A stretch of 64,000 nt of DNA from Pseudorasbora parva (Eukaryota > Chordata > Actinopteri > Cypriniformes > Gobionidae). The notes under the pieces were generated by a model, which was given only the letters and a program-made list of their open reading frames with translations, was not told the origin of the DNA and made no database searches. Within the stretch, counting starts at the first letter, position 1. Every line of letters begins with the position of its first letter. The position numbers and the translations under genes were made by a program. The stretch lies in assembly GCF_024679245.1 (NCBI RefSeq), contig NC_090176.1, positions 48,453,615-48,517,614 of the forward strand, written 5' to 3'. Shown in pieces: positions 1 to 23,796 of this stretch.

Positions 1-146
1 ACTCATCTGACCACGGCACACATATAGCTTTCTCCTTGTGCGACAGAGATTGAGGTTGATTTGCTTTTCTTGAGAGGCAGACTGTGTTAAGTGACAGATG
101 TTTTCTAAAGAACTCCTGCGCACATGCAGCTGTATTTAACACAGTA

Positions 147-404
147 TCATGATAGTTTCTCATGCAATGCCATCTGAGGTCTCAAAGGACACACACACTC
201 AATAGAGGTTTCCAGCCTCAACATACACACAACTAAGACCTTTCTGGATTGCCTGAATCTTTTCACAATATTATGTATGGTAGATTGTGAAATACCTAAA
301 ATCTTTGCAATCTGGCATTGTGATGTGTGATTTTTGAATTGTTTGAAGATTGTCTCATGAAATTTGGCACACAGTGGTGAGCCATGGCCCAGCTTGGCTT
401 GCAA
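147..404 (-). pseudogene. Transposase-like helix-turn-helix fragment
   Basis: An 85-codon open frame with a recognisable helix-turn-helix pattern: QCQIAKILGISQSTIHNIV, followed by KRF. This resembles the N-terminal DNA-binding domain of Tc1/mariner transposases, which normally span about 340 residues. No DDE catalytic part follows in a usable frame, so it is probably a transposon relic. The flanks (about 1-760) look like interspersed repeat. They include the motif CCCAACTTTTTTTGGAGTG near 522, which I believe is common in fish repeats. It lies upstream of the first visible exon of the peptidase gene and is probably intronic. Family assignment is inference. Confidence 0.4.
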
Positions 405-827
405 AGACTGAGCTTTTGGTGGATAGTTCCATTATACCCAATCATGATGCACTCACCAATTACCAATTCACCCTACTTCAAAATACTTTAGCTTAGATAT
501 TTTATTTTATTTTGCCTCTGTCCCAACTTTTTTTGGAGTGTGTTGCAGCCATCAAAATCGAAAATGTTTTATAATTAGAAAAAAATATATTTAGAGTTAA
601 TTTGCCCACTGAAAACATTGGAGTTTTTTCTTTGTACTTTTATCTTTGTATTTTTATTAAGGGTTAAATAGACTTAACAAAATCACAGATTCTAGATTCT
701 TTTTACATTTTACAAAATGTCCCGAATTGTCTGTTTTCTGGAATTGGGGTTGAATGGTTTTTAATGAATGCTAATCAGTATCGTTGCAGACGTTGGCACA
801 TATAATTAAAAAATGGATGAAGGAATT

Positions 828-882
828 TCATACATACATACATACATACATACATACATACATACATACATACATACATACA

Positions 883-928
<46 letters not shown>

Positions 929-1022
929 CATATATACACATACATATACACACATACATATACATATATACATATATACACATACATATATACACATACA
1001 TACATACATTCATACATACATA
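828..1022. repeat. CATA/TACA microsatellite with TA and CACATA interruptions
   Basis: About 195 bases of mostly tetranucleotide CATA repeat, then a TA run and mixed CATATA/CACATA units. Open frames here on both strands are only translations of the repeat. Confidence 0.95.
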
Positions 1023-1417
1023 TTTATATAATTATGAATATTTTTTATGCATTCTCTTTCAGCAACAACAGTGAAAACACTGCATTCATTCCTTTTTCTC
1101 AGTTTTTGATAAATAATATAGCAAGAATAGTCTACACAACCTCTTGCCATTCCAAACATTTATGTTTGTTGTTTTTTTTTTATCTTCTGAAGCCTTATTA
1201 TAGCCCTTTGTAAGAAACAGATTCATTTTTGATTCATTATTCATCCCTCAAAAGTTCATCCATCATTGTCAATAATTAAGTCATAGATATTAAAGTGTAT
1301 AACAACTATATGTAAGGGAAGAAACTACACACACGTCAAATAAATCCTCAAGCCATTCAAATTATTTAAATTGTGGGATTTAACTGTTCTTTGTTGTATT
1401 TTGTCTTTTTTTTACAG

Positions 1418-11007
<9,590 letters not shown>

Positions 11008-11432
11008 ATGGACATATTGATGCATTGCATTATGTAAACATGCTCCTCTTACATTGACACGAAACACTGTTGATGACAGATGCTTTACATGTTAGTTTGT
11101 ATAGAGTCAATGACATTGATTTTATAGTATTTTTTGATATTGCTTTATATGTGATTTTTCATTAGCTGTTGTATTTTCTATCACATTGCTGTGATAACTC
11201 TCTATGAATGTACAGTGATATGAATGTAGTTTATTTCACAGACTTCAGTCATGTTTCATATTTCTACATTTACAAATTGATTGTGGAATCCATAGTTTAT
11301 GCGGTTGTGTTTATGCACTGACTTCAATGTGTGATTTGAGCATGTCTGTAAGAACTAAACAACTGAAACATTCTGGATGTGGATGCCTTATTCTTCTGAC
11401 TCATGTTTTATATATCCTGAAAACTGAACAAA

Positions 11433-11438
11433 ATTAAA
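11433..11438 (+). terminator. Candidate poly(A) signal of the peptidase gene
   Basis: ATTAAA about 430 bases after the stop codon, followed by a TG-rich stretch (ACTTGTGTGTGTG) suited to a downstream element. This is the best candidate in the interval before the transposon that starts near 11482. Confidence 0.45.
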
Positions 11439-11481
11439 AAATACTTGTGTGTGTGAAGGAACTCTACTTCTGGATGCTTTT

Positions 11482-12533
11482 TACCGTATATACCCGAATA
11501 TAAGACGATTTTTGTGTCTTAAAATTAGGCTGAAAAGTAGGGGGTTGTCTTATATTCGCGATATAGACAAAATCACGTCTTTTAATCTGACGATAACAAG
11601 GTCACGCTGTTGATGCTCACACAGCCTCTCGAGGATAAATCACAACACATGAACGCTGCTCACACAGAGAAACAGCGGTAAACATTCAAAATGTTTTTAT
11701 ATTTATAACATATGATAAAATTAAACAAAATCACTCAACCAAAAGAGTGTTTTCCTGAATAGCATCACGACTGAAAATTACACTGATTTCATATGACAGT
11801 TCCATAAACAAATTAACATCAAGTCAATTACATTTTTTAACGCAACAGTGTGCGTTACTGAATGATTCGGTGTTTGAATGAATCGGTTGAATCAAAGATT
11901 CAATAACATGTTCGTAAACGACGGCCTCAGTCTTGAATTATTCAGCCGTTTTAATGAATGGTTTGGATGAATCGACTCAAGGACTCACTCATTGACTCAA
12001 GACTCACTGGCTGCCACCTACTGGTGGTTTATTTTCATGTTTAAACATACTTTCTAAAATGTCTTATCCAAAAATACAAATCTCATAACATTATTTAATG
12101 CAGTTGTAATTTTTCAGTGTAAATTATTTAATTTGACTGGTAACAGCCCTATAGTGTCTTATTTTTATTGAATGTATAGATCAAATAAATAAATAAGACT
12201 GTTTTCAATATGCCAAAGGTGATTGAACACTGGTGAGAATATTGCTTCAGAATAGATTATATTTACAACACAAAAAAATAAACCTTTTTTTAAAAATTAT
12301 TAAACCTTTTTAATTATCCGAAGGACAAGCACATGAACATGCTTAATCAAGCCCTGTAATGAATGGTGTTTAAAAAAATCCAATTAGTTTTCAGTAGAAT
12401 TTTCAAATAAATAAAACAATTCTGTAGAAAACCAGATTTTTTCCACAAAAATCTATTTTCCCCCCAAAAATAAGTCTGAAAAATGGGGGGTCGTCTATAT
12501 AGGGTCGTTTTATATTCGGGTATATATACGGTA
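11482..12533. mobile_element. TIR element with TACCGTATATACCCGAATAT ends
   Basis: The left end, TACCGTATATACCCGAATAT followed by AAGACGA, is mirrored on the right by CGTTTTATATTCGGGTATAT followed by ATACGGTA, an inverted repeat of about 30 bases. Length is about 1.05 kb, immediately downstream of the peptidase gene. No transposase frame is seen. Within it are short GAATGAATCGGTTGAATC-like repeats. Confidence 0.75.
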
Positions 12534-12657
12534 TATCTTCCTGAGATGGAGTTTGGAGTTTTTTCCTCTGTAGAGGACATTAGATTGATCCATCTCTGAG
12601 GTACTGAGGATGACTACAAAGTCAGGACTGGTGAGAGAGAGTTTCTTGAAGCCATGC

Positions 12658-12900
12658 TGAATCCGAAATCGCCCCTAAACCTTCATTCACTATTCCCTAC
12701 GTCAGCCCACTAGTTCACTTGAAGGAGTGAATGAAAACGGGCGAGTGAATTCGGACAGCCGTTGTATTTCATTATTGAAGTGTAATGTGGGATTGAATGA
12801 GTGAACTCAATAACGTCCACTATGGTTTCAGACATCACTACAAATGGCTGTCTCCTCAAATAGTGAACTATTTAAGGGTATGGGGGCGATTTCAGATTCA
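12658..12900. mobile_element. 243-base MITE
   Basis: The ends TGAATCCGAAATCGCCCC and GGGGCGATTTCAGATTCA are inverted copies with one mismatch. The interior has paired TAGTTCACT/AGTGAACTA segments. It is non-coding. Confidence 0.75.
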
Positions 12901-13057
12901 TGCTCTCGTTTGCCATTAAATGGCTGACCAATGCTGTGTGTGTGTCCTGACGCAAAATGCGGCGAAAAATCATACAAAACTTTAATAGTGTGATTAAAGT
13001 GTGTGTACATGTCTAAAATGCACTTAGATTATGCAACTAAAATAGTAATACTCCACA

Positions 13058-13172
13058 TCTTAATGAGATGTGTTAAATTCTGCGCTCAAACTTGCCATCA
13101 TCTTTCTTCGCCTTTGTTTTGAATAGGCGCCCTCTAGCTGACGTAAAAGTTACATAGTGCACCTTTACTGAA
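13058..13172 (-). mobile_element. One-ended fragment of the TTAA element family
   Basis: On the minus strand this reads AAAGGTGCACTATGTAACTT, then AGAGGGCGCCTATTCAAAAC and CAAGTTTGAGCGCAGAATTT. These match the left end of the element at 13978-14653. The other end is not found, so it is a truncated copy in the opposite orientation. Confidence 0.65.
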
Positions 13173-13977
13173 ATATGATCTTATTTTGTAGTTACTTAAA
13201 TCAGACAAATTTTTAAATGGTCTCATAAATCAACATGACACAATAGGACACCAGGATTAAAAGCATGTTTCTCAGACTGAATAGGGAAATAAATGATATA
13301 TCAATGTTCTAGTCAAATGTGAAATATGCTTATTTAAAATTATTCCCAGTTATTACTCCCAACTCTTAATCTTTCATTATATGTTGCCCCAAGAACATTA
13401 ATATGCAAATTAGAGATGCATTGCATAGAATGGGAATGGCATTTATGGCCCTATTTACATGCATATTATAAAGTAAAATGGTATACGAAATAATTGTGTT
13501 TGAAAGCTTGATCATTTTTACACATTAAAAAATAGTGTTGGCTCCACAACAACAAAAAACAATGCAATCGTTCGAATAAATTTTTTTGAGTTATGACAAC
13601 TTTGAGTGAATTTACATTCAACATTGAGTTAGAGGAACTTTTACACACATTTGTAAGTTGATTGCTCCCAAAAAAATGAAGTCGCTCCAACTACCAGAGT
13701 TGTAGCCCTGTAAGGCTGAAACCAATTAATCTTATGAATTTCAGTTCAAATCAACAGCTGTCATAGCACATGCTAACAGAGCTAACTTAACATGCATATA
13801 TAAGTAAGATGATAGCGCAGTCATTTCTTATAGGGTAAATACTGTTTCCCTTTATGTGTCTACTCTACAGCACAAAGGTAACCACAAAAACTGAACATTA
13901 CAAAAACTCTTTTAATGCTGTTGTCAAACACAACAGCATTAAACACTGCCAGGTCTTTCCCATAAAAACATTAACAC

Positions 13978-14653
13978 TTAAAGGTGCACTATGCAACTTT
14001 CCGTCCACTGGAGGGCGCCTATTAAATACAAATGCGTAGTTTGATGATGCAAAGTTTGAGCGCAGCATCTTGGGAGATGTGGTCTTCACCTCACAGCCGG
14101 TGGAAAATAGGACTCGGGCAGAAATCACGTTCATGCATGCGGTTATTAACGTTACTGTAGTGTAAAGCAGAGCAGGAGTGAGTGTTGTGGAGCTGATCAC
14201 AGCTGCTGGAGCGATTGTTAAACAAATACCCGCCTCGCGAATACCAGGACTTTTATTATGACAGGACGGGACACATTCGCCGGGTGCCTGCACTGATCCG
14301 CTCTTCCGGTTATGCAGCTCTGTTTATCAGATTAGATACATTTAAGTGTGTTTAAAATGATGTTATGACGTTACTCTGTGCGTTCACTTGTTCACACTGC
14401 TAAGAGTAAAGCGCTCCTGCCAAATAAAACCCGAAACCGAGGGTAACGCAGATATGACGCGATTGACAGGCGACTCCCTCAAATGCAATGCTGAAACGTC
14501 CCTGTCCTTAGTTAAAATAGCAATTTTCTCACAATTTACAAATAGTTGGAAACATTTGGGATATTGTAGGTACTCAACTGAACAAAATATATAACACCGG
14601 CCTAGTGGTTTTTGGATATTTTACTGCAAAAATACTACATAGTGCACATTTAA
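13978..14653. mobile_element. TTAA-flanked MITE (piggyBac-like)
   Basis: It starts TTAAAGGTGCACTATGCAA and ends with the inverse CATAGTGCACATTTAA. TTAA at both boundaries (13978-13981, 14650-14653) fits piggyBac-type insertion. The minus-strand open frame at 13898-14293 inside it looks incidental. Confidence 0.75.
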
Positions 14654-15753
14654 CTTAATTTATTCTCCTTATCCACACCTATGCAAAGCATGCTGGGAGC
14701 TAGAAATCCACAGCCTAATATCCAAAGTTATCAAGACAATTTCATCAAGTTACTACAACTTAATAAAAAATAAAAAAAAGCCAATTAATGCAGAAATTAC
14801 AGATGCAAGTTGATGTAATGATCAACATTATTATGTCAACAAATGTTTGCAACTTAAACTGATTCATTAAAATAAACCATGCATTTAAGTTGTGGCAGCA
14901 GGTCCCCTGAATTAAAGTTTCAATATAAAAAGCATGAAGCCTAAAAAATGTATTGGTGAGTGGAAGAAAATTTTTTTTTTGCCTGTTCACGGGTCCTGAT
15001 GTCCCCTAAAGAGGACAGTCACACAGCATATGAATAAAATCTTTATGTGTCTTTATTTTATTTGTTTCTTATGCTCCAAAAAATGTAATGACCTAAAAAT
15101 CTGGTTCTCAGGAGGATATGATTATAAATTATTATACACTACCAAAGTTTGGACAAAATTTGTTTCTCACTACATAATTTACATACTTGTATCTATTTAA
15201 TTTCATTGTTTTGATCATTTTTGCGTTTCATTTCAAACATTTGACTATATTCATATATATATCATGGTATGTGAAGAGTGCCACCTGCTGGTTGAACTAT
15301 TGAAATGTATGTCATATGAATGCTGCCCAAGAGCACAGATAATGTCATTCAAAAGGTTTTCTGAATATGATATTACTAATGTTAAATATATATATCAGCT
15401 AAAACCCACATACATTAAGACAAAAGACGTTATGAAATAATGTGCAGTCAGCCGATCATTAGAGCCAGAACCTCGTGTGACGCTTTTTACAGATGAATAA
15501 AGACAAAACATTTGATCGAGTTTAATTGAATTATGCAAGGAGAAAGAGTGCAGACTGATACAACAACACTTTTCATTACACACAGCACATCTAGAAAATC
15601 AGTTTACTGGTCATTATCAGAAATATATGATATTACATGGATCTGATGTTGATCAATTGCATTATTAAGTGGTCAAATATAAATATTGTTGCATAATGAA
15701 CATCGTCTAAGGCATTGCTCCACTAGCCTGTGTTCAACACAATGCTGTCTGAT

Positions 15754-15800
<47 letters not shown>

Positions 15801-16030
15801 CTCCTCATATCAAGTCAATATTTCCATGTATTTATTGTTTCAGCTTTTTGCACCTAAACCACTGTGTGTGCAACTTTGAAAGCATAATCGGTGGTGCAAT
15901 AAACAGACCAAAGCATCAATGGTGCTGTTAGTTTATTTAGAATCTTCAGAGAAATTAACTGTAAAATAAAATAAAAAGAATTAAATCAAATGAAATTTTT
16001 GTATAAAAATATAGTAAAATTGATATATTT

Positions 16031-16032
<2 letters not shown>
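14654..16032. other. Intergenic stretch without recognisable genes
   Basis: AT-rich sequence between the peptidase and gcg. I see a CT dinucleotide run at about 15756-15797 and no coding exon, RNA gene or clear mobile-element ends. Regulatory elements for gcg could lie here but cannot be identified by eye. Confidence 0.5.
15756..15797. repeat. CT dinucleotide microsatellite
   Basis: About 21 CT units ending in CTCAGTCTCC. Confidence 0.95.

Positions 16033-16033
<1 letters not shown>

Positions 16034-16105
<72 letters not shown>
16034..16105. repeat. AT dinucleotide microsatellite upstream of gcg
   Basis: About 36 AT units. A second, shorter AT run (about 12 units) follows at 16429-16453, some 370 bases before the gcg TATA box. 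Confidence 0.95.
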
Positions 16106-16107
<2 letters not shown>

Positions 16108-16797
16108 CATTATATATATAGCATTGATCTCTGTGAGACATTGAGGCATTACAGGAAGCATTTAAAAAGGACATGCAGTGGAAAAGCTTTAGTTTATGAT
16201 AAACATTTCTATTATCAATGCATAGCATAAATAAATATAAATATTATGCAAAAAACAAATAGAACAGAACTGACTTTTCTACATAGTTAAAAATGATGAT
16301 AGACAGAACATAAAAGGTACCGGTATATAGACACAAAAACTATCCTGCAAAATTTGATTTAATATTTTGTTATCAAATTCAATGCTATTCAGCTATTTTT
16401 AAGTGTGACTGACATCTCCAAAAAAAAGTTATATATATATATATATATATATAAATAAAAGAGTGAAAGAAATCAAATCAATTGATTTAACACAAAAAAA
16501 AACAAGAGAGAAATCTTCTCTTCACAAACATCACTTCCTGTAAATCTGACTGGATTTTTCTCATCCTGAAAGAAGCCTCCTTATGCTATTATTTGCTTAT
16601 CTCGGTTTTTAACAGGACAATATCACGTTTGGTTTTTCCCTTAAGTGACTTTTTGCCTTGTTTGACCATTTCCCAAGCCCTCTTTTTAAACCGGTTCACC
16701 GTGCAAATACATTGATGCATTGAGATTAATGGATTGAAACTAATAGGAGCGCGCGTGTATGTGTGTGTGTGTGTGGATCATGCCACCTGGGCATCAC

Positions 16798-16805
16798 TAT
16801 ATAAG
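16798..16805 (+). promoter_or_regulatory. gcg: TATA box of the proglucagon gene
   Basis: TATATAAG lies about 30 bases before the likely transcription start (near 16828). Just upstream are an E-box-like CACCTG (16784-16789) and AT-rich homeodomain-type TAAT motifs (about 16724-16745). Mammalian GCG promoters also use a TATA box with adjacent homeodomain sites (G1). Assigning individual factors here is inference. Confidence 0.75.
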
Positions 16806-16827
16806 ACGCAGAACATCAGGCTGGGAC

Positions 16828-16923
16828 TGTGAAATCGCACTGGGAGCCAGGAAGGTGAAATCAGCGAGACAACATCAAAATCATTGAGTATATTTCTCTG
16901 TGACGATCCCAACATAAATCAAG
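16828..16923 (+). other. gcg: Non-coding first exon of gcg
   Basis: A leader of about 95 bases from the inferred start to a clean donor (ATCAAG|GTGAGC at 16924). The next acceptor (GTCCTCAG at 17008-17015) sits five bases before the start codon, so this exon is untranslated, as in other vertebrate proglucagon genes. The 5' boundary is inferred from the TATA box. Confidence 0.65.
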
Positions 16924-17020
16924 GTGAGCACGAGAACTCTTCGGCACGATGCGGTCTCTTTACAGGTAGAACGCATGAACGCTTTACTGAGTATCTGTAC
17001 GGTCTGCGTCCTCAGGTAAG

Positions 17021-19614
<2,594 letters not shown>

Positions 19615-19615
19615 A

Positions 19616-19663
19616 AAAGAGTTTGTGTCCTGGCTGAAAACAGGGAGAGGGCGGCGCGAGTGA
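19616..19663 (+). pseudogene. Duplicated GLP-1 C-terminal codons
   Basis: Fifteen codons identical to the end of the gcg frame ([15 protein letters not shown] then TGA), followed by the duplicated 3' UTR and AATAAA at 19764-19769. There is no splice acceptor or N-terminal GLP-1 sequence before it, so it cannot make GLP-1. It could serve as an alternative 3' end only by read-through. Confidence 0.85.
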
Positions 19664-20494
19664 GGAGTCTCCAGCGCGAAATTAACTCTACCCTGCATAA
19701 CCGTGATATTCTACAATACTCTGTTTTATAATGACTGTGCTGTCAGTTTCATCCAATCATGCAAATAAATCTTTCTTTAAATGAAGCACGAGGTCTGTTG
19801 GTTTTTGAGCGACTCCAAAGACTACGTTTAAAAAAAAAACTGGCTCAGTTGAGGATAAAACTGGTTAAAATAGATTGCATTTTGTGTATTCAATTGTTGG
19901 CTTTATTATTTAATACTTAAAAATCAAAGACATTTAATAACCAAAATGGTAAATTTTCTGTTCAGTCTATGTCATGATAATAATCTTGCATATTGTTTAG
20001 TCTGTGTAGTTTTGGACATTTACTTTAGTTTTTTAATTATAAATTATTTAGTGTCTGTATTGGATTGGCACTTGATATCCAATGTAAAGACTGAGTCTGG
20101 AGAAAGTCTAAGAGGATAACCTTTAGTTCACTTAAAATGCAACATACAAAAAAATCATAGATGCATATACCTCACTGTCCCTTTGGGAAAACACACAACA
20201 TTCAGACGTCATGAGCAGTTAAAACACTATTTGTCAAGATGACATGCAAGCAAATGCTGCAAATCAAACACAATCCATGTGGGAAAACAACTGCAATCAA
20301 ACAGAATAGCCATGTGTCAAACGGCTTCAATCATCCTGTCAGGATAACAAACAGAATTCAGCGTTCTCTGTGAAGCTTGAACTACTCTCAGGTACCTTTT
20401 CAAATGATCTTCCTCCATAATCCCAGAGGAGAACTTACCTCAGCGCTCTAAACTGGCCCGATGTGTCACTTCTGCTTACCTTACCGTATCTAAC

Positions 20495-20701
20495 ATGACA
20501 CTGACAGAAGATGGGAGTCACCAAAGCCTTGTGGAAATGTGTCAATTATCCAGCACTGTCAGGTATCCTGGGGCCGCACGTCTCCGGTCCTTCAGCGAGG
20601 AGAAAAACGGCACCGGTGCCAGAGTCCGTCCTGGGAGCAGGTCTCTCTCTGAGCTGTCAGCTGATGCTACAAACCATCTGTTCACCAAAAAAACCACTTA
20701 A
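20495..20701 (+). other. Unassigned short ORFs in the unit-2 insert
   Basis: Two overlapping open frames (68 and 71 codons) in GC-richer sequence inside the 20184-20700 insert. One starts MGVTKALWKCVNYPALSG and is rich in basic and small residues like a mitochondrial presequence. I do not recognise it. Coding potential is doubtful, and both frames run into or past the duplication boundary at 20701. Confidence 0.2.
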
Positions 20702-21239
20702 TGTCAAGCCGAAACACTCCTTTTAAAAGAGAAGAACCTAAATATACTCAATACATGTAACACTGGTTGTTCTTCATGACAAAACCTTGCCTGCAAGTTT
20801 AAAAACTCCCAACATGATCACATGTGAATGCGTATCAATAGTAAGAGTGTGCATTGTCGTGCATATGCTACGCAGTTTTTGGCGTGCATATGATATGCAC
20901 TTTATGGCTGGTATATGACACGCTCTTGGGTAGGATCATGGGGGGTTTGTGCATGTAACATGCCATAAAGTGTGTATCATCTACACGCGAAAAAAACTGC
21001 GTACCATACACACGCCAAAACTCATTTACATTCTACGAGATTGCATATAAATAGTAAAAGTGTACATTTTCGTACGTAGGACTGATATAGTTCTAACTTT
21101 TATCATAATTATGCATGCGTGTGTGTGTGTGTGTGCGTGTGTGGGGTCCAAAATGTCCCCACAAAGATGGCAATATCCAACATCCTTGACCTTGCGTGGA
21201 CACTTTTTTAGTCTCCATAAGAAAAACTGCGTTTGCTAT

Positions 21240-21770
21240 GATCCTTTTCCTATTTAGCACCTAATTTCTGGAACTGTCTTCCTAGCATTTTTCGGGAAGC
21301 AGACACACTCTAAATCTAGACTAAAATTGAATTTGCCTCACCGGCACGTCATCCTAAATAAACCCGTCTCCAGCGCAATGACTCCGATCTTTCAAATATA
21401 TTTATACTCTTGTGTAATTGACGCACCATCCTAAATAAACCTGTCTCTTGCGTGATACCAAGAAACTTTGAATATTCTGATCTAATATGATTTCTGACCT
21501 GTAAGGTTGCCAGAATAATAATCATACACTGTGTGTTAATAGGCCAGAGGAGAACTGGCACCCCGACTGAGTCTGGTTTCTCCAAGGTTTATTTTTCTCC
21601 ATCATGTCCTGATAGAGTTTTGGTTCCTTGCCACTGTCGTGTTTTCTCCAGAACGACTGTTCAGCCAGATCAAATTTTGTTGCAATATTGTCCTGTTTAA
21701 CACTGTGAAGCTGCTTTGAAACAATTGTCATTGTAAAAGCGTAAATAAAGTTGATTGATTGGTATTGATT
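21240..21770 (+). mobile_element. Interspersed repeat, retroelement-tail-like
   Basis: Contains GACTGAGTCTGGTTTCTCCA, GGTTCCTTGCCACTGTCGTG and GCTGCTTTGAAACAATTGTC before TAAATAAAGTTGATTGATTG. I recognise these as parts of a repeat widespread in cyprinids; the layout resembles the 3' end of a non-LTR element. Before it (21115-21180) a GT run and GGGTCCAAAATGTCCCCACA belong to another repeat family. Confidence 0.55.
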
Positions 21771-22557
21771 GATCACTTTAATCCTAAATAGACCTAAAAC
21801 CCAGTATTGGCACAAACTAAGCTTAAACATATCTGGCTAGCCAGCTAAACCAGCTTCATGGTATAGGCCAATGATGTGCGAGTTAATCAATGTTTATATG
21901 TGAATAAAAGCCTAAATTCAATCTGTTCATCATATAAAGCGACCGAGTGTCTTCAGAAATCTTGGACTAAACCACTCAGTTCATATGGATTAGATTTCCA
22001 ATCTCTTTATGAACCTGTGGAAGTAAGTTATTTAGAGGGAGAGAAAGGTTTAAGAAATCTCTAATCAAAAAGATCTGTATTTGTGTTCAGGTTTGGAATG
22101 GCATGAGGGTGAACTAACCCTTTATGTTAAAAAGCTTGTAATGTATGTTTACATCTGCAGTTCAGTAGTCAATGTAGCCAATGTAGAAATGTCATTTTAA
22201 TGTTATGCATTTTGATACAAGCCATATACATTTCATCAAATAATAATACATTGTCTTTGTGAAACCATACCAACGACTTACAACTCACCTTCGTAATTTA
22301 AAGTGTACAGGAAAACGACTGAAATTTCTTCTCAATCCCCAAACAAGACAACCGGTTCAGTAATGAGCAAGGTAATAGGTCACAGGTGGCGCTAACTTCC
22401 GTCTCATTTAGCCAATGCGGAACGCCCTCTGCAAGTCCCGCCTCCAAATTCACATGCAAGCAAACCAGCTGTCAGTAAACACAAGCATGCTAAATGATTG
22501 ACAGGCAGTGAACCCTTCTGATTTGGGTAAAAAGCTGCGTCTAATCCAGTAACAGAA

Positions 22558-22630
22558 CATTTTAACATGAACTGTATTCACTATATCATTTTAGTTTTAT
22601 ATTTGGAGTCTTTTACATATTGCAACTGTC
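22558..22630. repeat. Left arm of a 73-base inverted repeat
   Basis: Starts CATTTTAACATGAACTGTAT and ends ATATTGCAACTGTC. The arm at 23724-23796 is its reverse complement with one mismatch. The two enclose about 1.09 kb of unrelated GC-rich sequence. Confidence 0.9.
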
Positions 22631-22639
22631 ATATATTTA

Positions 22640-23680
22640 TATTTTATATATTTAGTTGCTAGGCAACGTGGGGGAGAGGACGCTGGCGTTGTCTGTTCGC
22701 CGCTTCTCCACCCACAACAAATCATGTTAATGTACTATTAGATTTACATTTTATTTTATTTCCTTATGTTTGTGACAAGTCTAACAGTCAGAGCTACAAT
22801 TGGGACTGTTGCTGATTGCTCGCAGCCACTGAGAGGTCGTTGTTCGTCGTTTCGCCGTTTTCAACCGCTTCTCTAATGTTTACGTTTGAATTGCTGCGGT
22901 TGGTTTCTGGTTTGGAGGACATTTGATGTTTCTCGCCGCGACTGCTCACTGGTGATCTCCCTTGGGCTTAAGCTGCACGGTGGCTGAAGTTTGCACCGGG
23001 CTAGCGTCATCCGGGCTCTCGTCGTCGGCGTCCGGCATGATGTTGGGATGTTCTGCTTCTCGGCTGCGCCGCTGTTCCGTCCTGCATTGCGACCGTGGAG
23101 CGACATCTGCGCCGGCCCCGGTGTGTCCACAGAAGTGGCCGGAGGAATGTTCTGCCTCCTGCATGGTGCTGCAGCGATCCCCATCGTTTGAATCATCATG
23201 AAGAAGACCCATCATCTGGTCTTCAGCTGTCGTGCCTCGGCGATGTCATCGGGACACTGCCGCTGGGAGAAATCTGAAACATGGAGTGGACCACAGTGTG
23301 CTGCGGAGCTAACAGAGACTTCCACCATCAGCTGTTTTCTGTCCACCATCAGCTCTGTTTCTGTTCACCATCAGCTCTGTTTCTGTTCACCATCAGCTCT
23401 GTTTTCTGTTCACCATCAGCTCTGTTTCTGTTCTGTTTTCTGTGTTGGTTGATTGTTTGCAGTATTCTATATTTTTACTTGTTATTCATTTTTTGTTGTT
23501 ATCCCCCCCCCCCCCCCCCTTGTTGCACTTTGAGATTCTTCGGAATGAAAAGTGCATTATAAATAAAATCTATTATTATTATTATTATTATATATTGTTG
23601 TTGATTGTTTTGTTTTTTTTTTAAATTCTGTAGCACTTTGAGATTTTGTTTAATATAAAGTGCATTATAAATAAAATGTA
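22640..23680. mobile_element. GC-rich insert ending in two LINE-like tails
   Basis: Much richer in GC than its surroundings, with short open frames on both strands. It includes a 22-base minisatellite (CACCATCAGCTCTGTTTCTG-type, about 23325-23440), a C run at 23503-23518, and two copies of a tail of the form GCACTTTGAGATT...AAGTGCATTATAAATAAAAT at about 23525-23570 and 23632-23680. These tails resemble 3' ends of L2-type non-LTR elements. I see no identifiable reverse transcriptase. Confidence 0.5.
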
Positions 23681-23681
23681 T

Positions 23682-23723
<42 letters not shown>

Positions 23724-23725
<2 letters not shown>

Positions 23726-23796
23726 CAGTTGCAATATGTAAAAGACTCCAAATATAAAACTATAATGATATAGTGAATACAGTTCATGTTAAAATG
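23724..23796. repeat. Right arm of the 73-base inverted repeat
   Basis: Starts GACAGTTGCAATATGTAAAA and ends GTTCATGTTAAAATG, directly after an AT microsatellite (about 23682-23722). It pairs with 22558-22630. Confidence 0.9.

Larger units (their letters stand above)
19615..20730 (+). repeat. Tandem duplication, unit 2, with a ~517-base insert
   Basis: Second copy of the unit. It follows unit 1 up to GTCCCTT near 20183 and resumes at 20701 (ATGTCAAGCCGAAACACTCC) to end in TTTTAAAAGAG. The sequence 20184-20700 is absent from unit 1, so it is either an insertion here or a deletion there. Confidence 0.85.

Noticed and set aside
13898..14293. 131-codon minus-strand ORF
   Set aside because: Lies mostly inside a TTAA-type MITE and shows no recognisable domain.
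20511..20726. Possible small mitochondrial protein gene
   Set aside because: Presequence-like start only; no mature domain or splice structure recognised, so left as an unassigned ORF.
22873..23562. Several overlapping ORFs on both strands in GC-rich sequence
   Set aside because: Open because of GC content; no recognised domain; the region looks like a mobile insert with LINE-like tails.
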